Notes under the pieces: model-generated
What the model saw: only the letters and a program-made list of their open reading frames with translations
Databases searched by the model: none
What the model was told of the DNA's origin: nothing
Part shown: positions 32,036-43,459 of the stretch, piece by piece
How the letters are laid out: every line of letters begins with the position of its first letter
Numbering within the stretch: the stretch's first letter is position 1
Made by a program: the position numbers and the translations under genes
DNA from: Neoarius graeffei
Lineage: Eukaryota; Chordata; Actinopteri; Siluriformes; Ariidae
Length of the DNA stretch: 64,000 bases
NCBI RefSeq assembly: GCF_027579695.1
Contig: NC_083592.1
Location: forward strand, 34,540,714 to 34,604,713
Direction of reading: 5' to 3'

Positions 32036-32208
32036 TCGTTAGCTAGCACCTCTTGGCAGACAACACACTGTGGCAGTGGAGCATCTTCAGATCCAGTCCA
32101 TGAAAATCCAAACTTTAAATAATCGTGGTCATACTTCCTTCTTTTTTTGCTTGGCCCAGACTCTGTTTCCTCACTCACTGTAGCTTTAGGTACTAAAAAT
32201 CGATCCAT
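32036..32208 (-). pseudogene. BED zinc-finger exon of a hAT transposase, truncated
   Basis: From ATG 32208 the minus strand reads MDRFLVPKATVSEETESGPS, then a lysine/arginine patch and FGFSWTGSEDAPLPQCVVC...LANDAMR. This is a close match to the N-terminus of the ZBED5/FAM200-type hAT proteins as I know them: two BED cysteines are present (C-x2-C), but the histidine half of the finger is replaced by the tandem repeat. The 5' end of the element (CAGGGCTTTTCAAAGTG on the minus strand) is near 32353. Confidence 0.78.
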
Positions 32209-32353
32209 TTTGTCTCTGGTAAAGGCTAGCTGAAGTTCGCTAAATGTCCGCAATAGTAACTTATTCTGGTTTATTTTTCCTCATGTTGCGCCCCCCCTGA
32301 AGAACTCTCGCGCCCCCTAGGGGAGGCATGCCCCACACTTTGAAAAGCCCTGG

Positions 32354-33531
32354 GGTTAAGATTTGATAAGTTATTTACCCTGAGGGTTAAGATTTGATAA
32401 GTTATTTACTTCTTCCTAATCCTTTCCGAACATTATTATGTTATTGCCTTGTGGCTACGCTATTCTGTTTATGATGTTGTTTTGATGATTGCATTTTTTA
32501 TTTTTATTTTTTGTTTTTTTATATCTTCTTTACTGTTCGGAATCAATCAATCAATCAATTTGATCAAAATAGTCCGAAAACTTACTGGTGTTCAACATTA
32601 AAACTTAACTATGTTTCCAATGATATGGAACCAAATATTTGTTTTATGGTATAAAGAATGATTTAAGTGCATCCCTTTTGGAGCTACCTGTGGTCAAAAA
32701 AGCACTTTTTCTAAATGACACGAGTAATTTTGCTAAATATGACATATATTGCCATACATTCACCAAAAATAACGTTATCACCAAATTTTTTTTGCATGGT
32801 AAATAGAGCTATCACAGGGCTACAATAAACAACCAAGTTTATTTAGTCAAGCCTTTTGATATTGAAGATAATAAGTGTTAAATGTGATTTTAGCTTGCGT
32901 ACCCTGATTGTAAAACAACCCATATAACAATGAAAGGGAAGTCTTAAATCAGATTCTTAGCTGAAAAATCTCATGCCTGAATGTTGTCTACATACAGGGA
33001 CCCACAGAAAATAACAAGTGATGCTTTAGAAGAATGTTTATCATTTCTTAAAATAGTCACAGTGAATGAAAGGATTATTGGATTGCATCAAATGTGTTTT
33101 CCTTCTGTAAGCTCCTGTAAAAATACAGAGAACTATATCATCATATAATTTTAATAAGATTTGACCAAAATAGTAATAACTCAATTAAATAAATACTGCA
33201 CTGTCTTAGTACGACTAAAACGCATCTCTCTCACTAAACACTTCCCAACAGAATTTTTAAAAAGCACTAGAAATATTATCCAAATCCTGTCGGAATGCAT
33301 CAAAGGAATTTGCTCATTTGCAAACTTGGACTGAAAGTTTTCAAACAAAATTTTAAAATGGCACTATAAATACTACCATACTATCAAAATATACTCCACA
33401 AAGAAATTCACTCGAATGCAGAATTTTAGTCCGACCAAAATACACTCACTAGTAATCTTTCACTTAAAACCTCAAAACTCTATCAAAATCAATCACTTTC
33501 CAGATAATTCACTTGTAAACTTTCAAACATA
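32354..33531. other. No gene seen
   Basis: Starts with a 29-bp direct duplication (GGGTTAAGATTTGATAAGTT at 32354 and 32384). The rest is AT-rich with scattered short direct repeats (GGAATGCATC, AAATATTATCC) that resemble the GAATGC-rich sequence right of the Tc1 element. Confidence 0.45.
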
Positions 33532-35134
33532 CAACCCCGATTCCAAAAAAGTTGGGACAAAGTACAAATTGTAAATAAAAACGTAATGCAATGATGTGGA
33601 AGTTTCAAAATTCCATATTTTATTCAGAATAGAACATAGATGACATAGCAAATGTTTAATCTGAGAAAATGTATCATTTAAACAAAAAACTTAGGTGATT
33701 TTAAATTTCATGACAACAACACATCTCAAAAAAGTTGGGACAAGGCCATGTTTACCACTGTGAGACATCCCCTTTTCTCTTTACAACAGTCTGTAAACGC
33801 CTGGGGACTGAGGAGACAAGTTGCTCAAGTTTAGGGATAGGAATGCTAACCCATTCTTGTCTAATGTAGGATTCTAGTTGCTCAACTGTCTTAGGTCTTT
33901 TTTGTCGTATCTTCCGTTTTATGATGCGCCAGATGTTTTCTATGGGTGAAAGATCTGGACTGCAGGCTGGCCAGTTCAGTACCCGGACCCTTCTTCTACG
34001 CAGCCATGATGCTGTAATTGATGCAGTATGTGGTTTGGCATTGTCATGTTGGAAAATGCAAGGTCTTCCCTGAAAGAGACGTCATCTGGATGGGAGCATA
34101 TTGCTCTAGAACCTGGATATACCTTTCAGCATTGATGGTGTCTTTCCAGATGTGTAAGCTGCCCATGCCACACGCACTAATGCAACCCCATACCATCAGA
34201 GATGCAGGCTTCTGAACTGAGCGCTGATAACAACTTGGGTCGTCCTTCTCCTCTTTAGTCTGAATGACACGGCGTCCCTGATTTCCATAAAGAACTTCAA
34301 ATTTTGATTCGTCTGACCACAGAACAGTTTTCCACTTTGCCACAGTCCATTTTAAATGAGCCTTGGCCCAGAGAAGATGTCTGCGCTTCTGGATCATGTT
34401 TAGATATGGCTTCTTCTTTGAACTATAGAGTTTTAGCTGGCAACGGCGGATGGCACGGTGAATTGTGTTCACAGATAATGTTCTCTGGAAATATTCCTGA
34501 GCCCATTTTGTGATTTCCAATACAGAAGCATGCCTGTATGTGATGCAGTGCCGTCTAAGGGCCCGAAGATCACGGGCACCCAGTATGGTTTTCCGGCCTT
34601 GACCCTTATGCACAGAGATCCTTCCAGATTCTCTGAATCTTTTGATGATATTATGCACTGTAGATGATGATATGTTCAAACTCTTTGCAATTTTACACTG
34701 TCGAACTCCTTTCAGATATTGCTCCACTATTTGTCGGCGCAGAATTAGGGGGATTGGTGATCCTCTTCCCATCTTTACTTCTGAGAGCTGCTGCCACTCT
34801 AAGATGCTCTTTTTATACCCAGTCATGTTAATGACCTATTACCAATTGACCTAATGAGTTGCAATTTGGTCCTCCAGCTGTTCCTTTTTTGTACCTTTAA
34901 CTTTTCCAGCCTCTTATCGCCCCTGTCCCAACTTTTCTGAGATGTGTTGCTGTCATGAAATTTCAAACGAGCCAATATTTGGCATGAAATTTCAAAATGT
35001 CTCACTTTCGACATTTGATATGTTGTCTATGTTCTATTGTGAATACAATATCAGTTTTTCAGATTTGTAAATTATTGCATTCTGTTTTTATTTACAATTT
35101 GTACTTTGTCCCAACTTTTTTGGAATCAGGGTTG
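33532..35134 (-). mobile_element. Tc1-type transposon, family 1, copy B
   Basis: CAACCCCGATTCCAAAAAAG and its inverse bound 1,603 bp; TA flanks both ends (33530-33531 and 35135-35136). Inverted relative to copy A. Confidence 0.95.
33752..34772 (-). pseudogene. Tc1-type DD34E transposase, one frame shift
   Basis: Starts at MGRGSP (34772). The paired-type DNA-binding half and the first catalytic aspartate (WSDES) are intact. The frame is lost after VLEQ, where copy A has CAACATATGC and this copy CAATATGC, a two-base loss near 34102-34104. Beyond the shift the original frame can be followed through [10 protein letters not shown] and PIENIWRII to TAA at 33752, including the arginine codon that is a stop in copy A. 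The breaks of copies A and B are at different positions, so both descend from an intact ancestor. Confidence 0.92.
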
Positions 35135-35136
35135 TA

Positions 35137-35731
35137 GTTGGAACACAGTAGGAATACCTAGAATGCTGTTAGAATGCAATAAGAATATTAAGAATGCACT
35201 TCGAATGCCGTACAAGTGAGGTTCGATTGCTGCCCGAATACCACCCCAAGTCTGGTCGGAAGGTGCCTCGAATGCTGTACGAATTCATCTCGAATGCAGT
35301 CAGAACGCTCCCGGAATAGCCGCCAAATATGTCTCGAACGTCTAAGAATTCAAAGAGAATGCAGCTCGAATACTTCGAATGTACTTCGAATATCCCGGAA
35401 TATACGAAGAATTTTCATTCCAACGGCATTCCGGCTCATTCAAGGCATATTCGGGACATTCTGGCAGGATTTGAAGTGGCTTGCCATTTCAATTTTTCCC
35501 GCGAACATGATCAGAATGTTTCGAATGCTGTTGGAATGCTGTAAGAATATTTAGAATGCAGTCAGAATGCAGTTAGAATACACTTCGAATGCCGTTCGAT
35601 ATTTCTCCTCTTCAAATGCACCTCGATTGTTTTGAGCATGAGCAAAACATTCGGGCCAGCCACAAGGATGGGCCCGAATGTTTGGAATGCAGTCAGAATT
35701 TTTAGAATGCTCTTCGAATATCCCGGAATAT
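35137..35731. repeat. GAATGC/GAATAT-rich region
   Basis: The words GAATGC, GAATAC, GAATAT and TCGAATG recur every 10-30 bases on one strand, without a fixed period. The segment CGGAATAT-x-CGAAGAATTTTCATTC (35396) is homologous to the target flanks of the next element. Confidence 0.6.
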
Positions 35732-35984
35732 ATGAAGAGTTCAGATGCAAAATCCCCTAAACGCCATCTCTGTGAAAAATGAGTTAATGATGTTGTGTGA
35801 ATCCTGTCTACATCTAGTATATGTAACTGAAATATTTTTGTAAAAAAATTACATAAAAACCACTCCCCGTCTTGTCTAAAATATTGGTTTAATATCAAAA
35901 ACCTCTAAACGCCACTTCACTTTAGCAGCAAAATCCTCTACTTTCAACAACCAATCAGAACGTGACCTGGACTCGCGTGCCATA

Positions 35985-36491
35985 ATGTTTGTAAACAAAG
36001 TTTCGTCAGGAAAACTTTATTCACAGGAAGATTTTTGCGAAATGGCAGCTAATACCGACATGAATTACGATGGCATGAATGAACCTGTCCTCCAGACAGT
36101 GAATGGGCGGAGGAAACGTCGTGTTGTGGAAAATCATGGTCGCTATTTAGCGAAAATGAAGCGATATAGCGGCGAAAATGTTGAAAATGGAATAGTCTGC
36201 CATCACAACAGCTTGATGTGCGCCGTGGTAAGCTTAACTCAGATCGACCTGGCTTACTTCAAAAAACAGTTATACACGTCCAAAGATAAGGTTGAACAGG
36301 ACGCTATACTTCTGTCTCACTTGAATATTATGCCGGTTAAGCGGAGGAGAGAACAAGTTGACGACGAGGGGAAGAGACGACAAAGAGACGTGACCATCAA
36401 ATTAATTATTATTATTTTAATAATAATTAAAATAATATTAATGTTAATAATATTAATATTATTAATAATATTAATATTATTAATAATATAA
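35985..36491 (+). CDS. Unrecognised element-encoded ORF with Cys/His motif
   Basis: The frame starts MFVNKVSSGKLYSQEDFCEM. A basic RRKRR stretch (about residues 42-46) is followed by a CHHNSLMC cluster, then DLAYFKKQLYTSKDKVEQDA and VKRRRE. The C-terminal 30 residues are low-complexity isoleucine/leucine encoded by the ATT repeat, so the natural C-terminus or a splice donor lies before about 36400. The layout (basic patch, C/H cluster, then an FK-QL...K-EQDAIL helix) recalls N-terminal regions of poorly described eukaryotic transposase proteins, but I cannot name the family. Confidence 0.45.
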   Translation: MFVNKVSSGKLYSQEDFCEMAANTDMNYDGMNEPVLQTVNGRRKRRVVENHGRYLAKMKRYSGENVENGIVCHHNSLMCAVVSLTQIDLAYFKKQLYTSKDKVEQDAILLSHLNIMPVKRRREQVDDEGKRRQRDVTIKLIIIILIIIKIILMLIILILLIILILLII

Positions 36492-36516
36492 TATAAATAA
36501 TATTATTTACCATCAA

Positions 36517-36566
<50 letters not shown>
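36401..36566. repeat. ATT/AAT-rich microsatellite
   Basis: Imperfect ATT and AATATT units up to 36490, then about 18 clean ATT repeats to 36566. Confidence 0.9.
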
Positions 36567-37404
36567 AGTTATTGTGTCAATGTTGTTAATGTTACTAACT
36601 TAAACTTGCCCTTCTTGGCAGAATATTGCTTGTTGCATTTACTGTACATGTATTTGTGTTAAGATTTTCATGTTGTTTACACCAGGTTTTTATTGCACTT
36701 CAGTATTATTCCAATGTATACCTAACTATTTGGTTTAGTACTTTGTATCATTTGCTTGGAAAGCAAAAGTCTGCTGATGTGAAGAAAATAAACCTATTGG
36801 CGTTGTTTAAACTGTGTGGATTTCGAATTTCTTAAATGTTGACATGACAGGCCTTTTGCCTTCATTTATGAAGAGGAGTGTTGGTATTTATTTAGGTATT
36901 GCTTAAAAACATGACACGATTATCTCATGATCATAGGTCCATTAACTTAGCTATGAATGTGCCAACCACACCACCATCACTATTACAACCACCCTATATG
37001 TGTGGCATACTAATTTTCAATGTTTCCAGTTGTATCTCTGGTGATTTTGTAACACTTACCCATGTCTGTAAGGAAAAAATGGATTTAGAGGTTTTTGCAC
37101 ACAAAGAACCTATGGATTTAGCTGGTTTTGACGCAAAAGAAAGAAAATATTTATTAAAAACAGTAATTTTGCTGAAGTAACATTTGTGAGATTAACACAG
37201 TGTTTTCCCTAACTAATAACCTTGTGATTTCAAATTAATCTAGGTTTCTATACTTAAATACAAAGGCCTGATAAAAAATGGCCTTTTTCTCAAAAAGTGG
37301 TCAAGTGGAGTTAGAGGGTTTTGCATCTGAACTCTTCATATGAAGAATTTTCATTCTGACGGCATTCCGGCTCATTCCGCCTCTAGTGTGACTACCCTAT
37401 AAGT

Positions 37405-37830
37405 TATTAAGTATTCAATTAACAAAACAGTTTTTCTTTCAAATTTGTTTTACGTAGACATATTTAGTACAAAATATATTTTATATAAATATATTGATGA
37501 GGTGGTGTAGTGGTTAGCGCTGTCGCCTCACAGCAAGAAGGTTCTGGGTTCGAGCCCAGCGGTCAGTGAGGGCCTTTCTGTGTGGAGTTTGCATGTTCTC
37601 CCCGTGTCTGCGTGGGTTTCCTCCGGGTGCTCCAGGATAAGCGGCTACAGATAATGGATGGATGGATGGAGTTGATTCTCGATTACTTAGTGTATCAGAT
37701 CACGTGACACTGTTCCACAACTATCGACATCCAGATGATTAAGTATTACATTAATAAAACAGTTTTTCTTTAAAATTTGTTTTATGTAGACTTATATTTA
37801 GTACAAAATATATTTTATATAAATATATTG
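37405..37830. repeat. Tandem segmental duplication carrying SINEs
   Basis: 37405-37497 and 37738-37829 are about 90% alike over 90 bp (both end TATATAAATATATTG) and each is followed immediately by a V-SINE head. One SINE-containing segment was duplicated; the left SINE has since lost its centre. Confidence 0.82.
37498..37670 (+). mobile_element. V-SINE with internal deletion
   Basis: Head and first core half are present to CCTCCGGGTGCTCC, then the sequence jumps to AGGATAAGCGGCTACAG and a (GGAT)n tail; about 200 bp are missing. Confidence 0.9.
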
Positions 37831-38198
37831 GGGTGGCACGGTGGTGTAGTGGTTAGCGCGGTCGCCTCACAGCAAGAAGGTCCGGGTTTGAGCCCCGTGG
37901 CCGGCGAGGGCCTTTCTGTGCGGAGTTTGCATGTTCTCCCCGTGTCCGCGTGGGTTTCCTCCGGGTGCTCCAGTTTCCCCCACAGTCCAAAGACATGCAG
38001 GTTAGGTTAACTGGTGACTCTAAATTGACCGTAGGTGTGAATGTGAGTGGTTGTCTGTGTCTATGTGTCAGCCCTGTGATGACCTGGCGACTTGTCCAGG
38101 GTGTACCCCGCCTTTCGCCTGTAGTCAGCTGGGATAGGCTCCAGCTTGCCTGTGACCCTGCAAAGGATAAGTGGTTACGGATAATGGATGGATGGATG
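37830..38198 (+). mobile_element. V-SINE, GGAT-tailed
   Basis: Full-length copy ending in ATAATGGATGGATGGATG instead of the GAGAT tail, so it belongs to a different tail subtype. Confidence 0.92.
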
Positions 38199-38490
38199 TT
38201 TAATTTATTATTACATCACAACACTGTTGAATTCTCAAATCTGATTGGTCAGAAGGTGTGGCCTGATCCTGAGAGCTGTGCCACTTTAACTTAAATGGTA
38301 AATTTATATAAAATCTATCAGAGGCGACAGCTCTAAAGGTGATGATACATGGGACAACTTTTTGGGGAATGTTGCCAACAGCAGGCAACCAGGTGAAACA
38401 CAGGGCAACTAAGTGGGGCAACAGACAATTGGCAACAACCAATCAGATAAGAGCAAATCTAGGAATGCCAGGAAGACAAACACCACAAAG

Positions 38491-38577
38491 ATGGACACTG
38501 AAACATTTGCAGCTGCCACTTTTGTCTTGGCTTCAGCCTTTATTTCGCTCAAGTTATCACTTCTGGAACAAAGCTGA
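38491..38577 (+). CDS. Short ORF in Harbinger-like element (28 aa)
   Basis: Reads MDTETFAAATFVLASAFISL then KLSLLEQS and stop. It has the same plan as the short ORFs at 10860 and 14880: an early hydrophobic helix near the left end of a TWA-flanked element. It is probably the shortened first part of a transposase frame. Confidence 0.3.
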   Translation: MDTETFAAATFVLASAFISLKLSLLEQS

Positions 38578-38739
38578 ATAAATACTCTGGTCAAAAGTTA
38601 ATTTACCATTATTTTAACATTTATAAGTCAAAATAATCACATTCTGTTAATAATAAACACCTTAAATCTCTTTAAAAATGCTACTAGCCTCAATCACATA
38701 TGCTACAATTAATAACTGACATATACATCACAAAAACAT

Positions 38740-39118
38740 CTCATCTCATCTCATTATCTCTAGCCGCTTTATCCTTCTACAGGGTCGCAGGCAAGCTGGA
38801 GCCTATCCCAGCTGACTATGGGCGAAAGGCAGGGTACACCCTGGACAAGTCGCCAGGTCATCACAGGGCTGACACATAGACACAGACAACCATTCACACT
38901 CACATTCACACCTACGCTCAATTTAGAGTCACCAGTTAACCTAACCTGCATGTCTTTGGACTGTGGGGGAAACCGGAGCACCCGGAGGAAACCCACGCGG
39001 ACACGGGGAGAACATGCAAACTCCGCACAGAAAGGCCCTCGCCGGCCCCGGGGCTCGAACCCAGGACCTTCTTGCTGTGAGGCGACAGCGCTAACCACTA
39101 CACCACCGTGCCGCCCCT
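38740..39118 (-). mobile_element. V-SINE with 11-bp duplication
   Basis: CACAAAAACAT flanks the copy at 38729-38739 and 39119-39129. Full length, inverted. Confidence 0.95.
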
Positions 39119-39935
39119 CACAAAAACATAATGGCAAAAACAATCGTTTAATTCTCATCTCAGCAAAAAAGAAAAAAAAGGACATGGAGCAGGAGACGGC
39201 TGCCAAGGAGGAAAAGAGGCTGACGGAGTTCCTGAAAGGCTTTCTTTCTTTTTTAGATCCTGAAGTCTGTTCTGTTTCACCCTTGGGTTCCGCAACTTGT
39301 CGTGCTCTGTATGTGAATTAGATTAGACGATAAGTTAGACAATCTCTATTACAACTCACAAAAAAAAATCATGAGCTACCCATCACTTTTAACTTGACGC
39401 AAGAGAGCTAATATTATCCCTACATAGCTAGCGATAACTTTCAGCTAACTATGTTAGCAAAAAACATCGCTAGTTAGCTAAATCCCATTCAATCTCTATG
39501 GAGCGGTGGTTAGCTAACAGCAGTTTACACTTAGCTGAAAAAAACAAAAAACAGATGTCTTAATTACACCCTGAGCACAGATGTCTTAATTACACCCTGA
39601 GCACATAAAAATAGATGTCTGTTGGCTTTCTGAGCATTTGATGAGGTAAATTCACCACTCTGGGTTTACACATAACTTACCGGCATTAAAAGACATAAGT
39701 TATTACTCTTTATCTTCGCTCCGCTGCTGTTGAGACGCCGCCATCGATTTCAGAAGCTCTCAGGTGGTCATGTGATTTGCCGCTAGCACTCTGATTGGAT
39801 GATCTTAAATAGTTGCCCAAAATGATCAAAATCGTTCAGATAGAAATTATGTTGCCCAATCTCAATGGGAAAGTGTCGAAGCGCAATTGCCCGGCAGCAT
39901 TGTCCAAAAAGTTGCCCCATGCATCATCACCTTAA

Positions 39936-41093
39936 GACTACAAGGGAAGCCCAGCTTCCTGTAAAATGTCATGAAAAAGTGCCCAGCTAGCTCGTTCAGC
40001 AGTTATTTCTCGCTGGTTGTCATAATCTGATAACATGATTTTTTCCCCATAGAAGCCTGTGGAAGCCCGACCCATCGAAAACCCACTGATGCTCAGCGTC
40101 TCTGTAGTTTAATGCCATTACAGGATATGCTTTGATCTTAGTGCAGCAAAGCTAGACATTTATTGGACAATATGCTTTTAAAATGTAATTTCTGGATGTC
40201 TGGCTTCACTGGGGGTCTGTGGAGAGTTGCTGACAGTAAGGTGGGACTGGACACTGGGCTTCTGTATGATGACTGGAGGAACTCTCAAATCTCTGTTGAA
40301 TGTCATGTGACTGGCAGCGTTTTAAAATTACATGTCGCATCGATCGGAGGGATTCAAGCTCAGTCCGTGCGGTGTGTTGGCAAGTGAAGTCGTGAGACTA
40401 GCTGCTGCTCACTCTCATTCTTTTCCTACCAATATACAGCTCCTATTTCCATTTGCATACACTGTAAATAAAATTGTAAATATAGAGTTAGTGAGTTTAT
40501 TACTTGCTTTCGTTTCGGTTCAGTAAAGGCAGTTTATTTTAAGCCAGGCAACAGAGGGGAAATCTAGCCAGCTAGCTGTTAGCTGTGCGAAATGGCAAAC
40601 GTTGCTAATGTAGTCGACCTGATTTTGGAGAAGATGTTTGATGCTCTTCCTTACAAGGAGAGGCTCAAAATTAAACAACAGGGCAGATCAATGCCCAAGA
40701 TTGATTTAATTTAAAGGTCAGGGAGACACAGTCGCTCATTTCAGCTGTCTTGTTATGACAAACTGGTAAACTGGGAGTGCTTTGATCAAGAGAATGTACT
40801 ATTGGCCTTGTCTCTTAATGAGACCATCCTGGGGATGGATTATTTGGTCCAAACTGGGTTTTGGAGATTTGGCCAACTTTTACAGGGTGTACAAAAAGCA
40901 AGGAACACTTAAGTTCATATGCACACTTAAGTTTACTTGGCAGAGTCGGAGTAGAACATGGAACAATTCACATATAAATAACAGCAAACTGCCAAATAAT
41001 TGACAAATGACAAAAAACAAATAATTAAAAACATGTATTGTGTAGATCTAAAACTGAGCTTCCCCTATTTCAAAAACCACCAGCTGCCACTGA
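39936..41093 (+). mobile_element. hAT relic with TTF-type finger region
   Basis: GGGAAGCCCAGCTTCC near 39950 matches the inverse of the right side (GAGCTTCCCC near 41052); the right end has CAGCTGCCACTG at 41082-41093, so CAGTGGCAGCTG is the hAT-type terminus. The left terminus is lost against the Harbinger boundary. It holds the broken coding segment 40591-40918. Confidence 0.65.
40591..40918 (+). pseudogene. hAT transposase N-terminal fragment (TTF/ZMYM type)
   Basis: Reads MANVANVVDLILEKMFDALP then YKERLKIKQQGR. After a frame change the downstream part reads WYDKLVNWECFDQENVLLAL. The opening VVDLIL...FSSLP-x-EEKLKIK-x-GR and the later WY-K-VNWL-C block are characteristic of TTF-finger hAT transposases. 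At least two frame changes and a lost second cysteine make it a relic. Confidence 0.7.
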
Positions 41094-41657
41094 AATCTAC
41101 AGTAGGCAATTTATCTTAGAAACATTTTTGTTCTATTTCTTGAAATTCTTTTTACATTCTGACAGCAATGAATAAATCAAATGCTCCAACAATAAAAAGA
41201 AAAAAAATCTGTCATCTGTGGTAGTCGCTGGGCTGTAAAAACCCATCCAATCATTTCGTTCGGTCTGAATGAATTTCAGTCTACCTGCACACACTCTGCC
41301 TGTGCACTCAGTGCTCGTGACTGGAGTCCTTCACAAGGCTAGGCAGACATATTGAAACTATATTGCAAAGCTTTTGAGTACTAACAATAGCCATTTTCAT
41401 TGTTTACATTCATGTTTTCTTACATGTAAATGAGACATGAGGTAGTTGGATATGACAGCGATACACTACACTCCTCCTCTCAACTCTCTTGCTCTGTCAT
41501 GGACTTATCCTCCAGCAGTAGTCAGGCAGTGCGCGTTCATGTGTTTTGAAGGACTGGCTTTGGTGGGAAGGCTGAAAGGAGGGGGTGGGATTTTTCTATT
41601 GCATACTTTCAAAATCGAGCTTACAATTGCTGGTTACTCCTATGCTGCTTACCTTAC
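41094..41657. other. No gene seen
   Basis: Anonymous DNA between the hAT relic and a SINE. No termini or exon recognised. Confidence 0.45.
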
Positions 41658-41669
41658 CTTTAATAATAT

Positions 41670-42052
41670 CTCATCTCATCTCATCTCATCATCTCTAGCC
41701 GCTTTATCCTGTTCTACAGGGTTGCAGGCAAGCTGGAGCCTATCCCAGCTGACTACGGGCGAAAGGCGGGGTACACCCTGGACAAGTCGCCAGGTCATCA
41801 CAGGGCTGACACATAGACACAGACAACCATTCACACTCACATTCACACCTACGGTCAATTTAGAGTCACCAGTTAACCTAACCTGCATGTCTTTGGACTG
41901 CGGGGGAAACCGGAGCACCCGGAGGAAACCCACGCGGACACGGGGAGAACATGCAAACTCCACACAGAAAGGCTCTCGCCGGCCACGGGGCTCGAACCCG
42001 GACCTTCTTGCTGTGAGGCGACAGCGCTAACCACTACACCATCGTGCCGCCC
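41670..42052 (-). mobile_element. V-SINE with 12-bp duplication
   Basis: CTTTAATAATAT at 41658-41669 and 42053-42064; inverted, full length. Confidence 0.95.
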
Positions 42053-42064
42053 CTTTAATAATAT

Positions 42065-43457
42065 ATTAATCAATTATGTTGTTGATTCAAATGAACTTGT
42101 ACTCTAACTATGGCTAGGTGTATCAGGTGAAAATGCAAATTCAATCCAAACTGCTCTCATTGAATTCAGAATTGAATGCAGAACAACATATTTTTCCCAG
42201 AATTAAAATATGTTTATCCATTATTGAGATATTACAAATCAAAGATGGAAAAAATGGCTTAATTTTTAGAAAACTGCTGTAATATTCTGTATGAGGATCA
42301 CATGGTCCAAAATGGGCCTCATTAACCAATGAGATCAAATGTTTTTTCTTAATAACTTTTCTATTTTTCAAGATATTTACATGGAAGTTGGCAGGCACAT
42401 AGATGGTTGTATACTGAATAGGAAAGTTTGAAAAATTTGTCAAAACCAATCATGCAAGTTAGTATTTAAGTAGTATTCATTATGCTAATTAGGTAAAACC
42501 GTTAAATTGGTACACTCGCTTCTTCAAAGTTTCACCAAATGGCTTTATTTGTGCAATGTAAAGCTGGTCTTAACTCTCATTTATACATCACAAAGAAGGA
42601 GAAATCAATGTTAATTATAAAATATGCATAAATAAGCACTGAATGTTGTTCACATCTACCATTCTCTATCAAAATAAAAAAAAAGTAATAAAAGATTATT
42701 TCTAATCCACTCTTTGTGCTCTGTAGGCCTTTGTATTTCTAAGTAGGGCCTACTAGTGTTTATATGGAAGAATATAAATTATTATTTTGATTAATATTCA
42801 CAGCTTTCAAGGTTAACCTTGAAAAAACTGTCTGATCCACATCCGATAAACAATTCCATTTAATTTAATTGAAATTGACACTTGCGTTTCTGACTTGCTT
42901 TTTTTAATATCATTCCGACCACTAAGCTCTCAATATTTTTCATCAAAACAACTGCAGTTATATTCTAAAATAGTTATTTATTTACAGGAATCAGTTTGAT
43001 TTGAAAAAATAAGTAGGTAAAGCTATGAAAACTCACTTCAAAGTGTCCTGTGAAACATAACATCAAAACTAGCAGACAGAAAATTTTGCTGAATACTTCA
43101 TCAGAAACAGTGAGAGCGAGAGAACATCCCCATAAAAGTTATCTGATTGATATTTACAAGTAATCCAGTCGGACACCGATCAGAAGAGAGAGAGCCTGAC
43201 TGCTTTCCTGTGACTCAAACATCACCGGCAGTTTCCTGACATCACGCAAGCAGAGTTTTTACTCCATTGTACCAACTTCAACCTGCCATTACTCCCAAAG
43301 TACTGAACAGATCTTAATGAGATACATTTCTTTGGAAAGCAGAGATTATAAGCTTTTTAATGATTGTCTTCACAATAGAAAATATTCAAGAGTTAAGCAA
43401 TGACAGATTTGGAAACTGAGATGAGCGTGTGCATGTGCAATTTTCACAGCATGGATA
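42065..43457. other. No gene seen
   Basis: AT-rich DNA, short frames only. No termini, RNA genes or exons recognised. Confidence 0.5.
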
Positions 43458-43459
43458 TA

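Larger units (their letters stand above)
35732..37339 (+). mobile_element. Unclassified TIR element with a 168-codon ORF
   Basis: ATGAAGAGTTCAGATGCAAAA begins the element and is mirrored at 37339. The target is recognisable because the flanks, CCCGGAATAT and ATGAAGAATTTTCATTC, are joined in a paralogous stretch at 35396-35420. The element therefore inserted into the GAATGC-rich repeat with a very short duplication (AT or TAT). It carries the ORF at 35985-36491 and an ATT-rich microsatellite. The class is not recognised. Confidence 0.72.
38337..39932 (+). mobile_element. PIF/Harbinger-like element with nested SINE
   Basis: The ends are AGGTGATGATACATGGG and the inverse of AGGTGATGATGCATGGG, flanked by TAA at 38334-38336 and 39933-39935. 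Subterminal GGCAAC words are abundant at both ends. It contains a 28-codon ORF and a V-SINE, and the sequence CGCCGCCATCGATTTCAG near 39737. No transposase core is visible. Confidence 0.85.

Noticed and set aside
41446..42030. 194-codon frame, and similar long frames at 20708, 31126, 38769, 58781 and 61843
   Set aside because: These are fortuitous frames through V-SINE copies in either strand, repeated identically wherever the SINE occurs.
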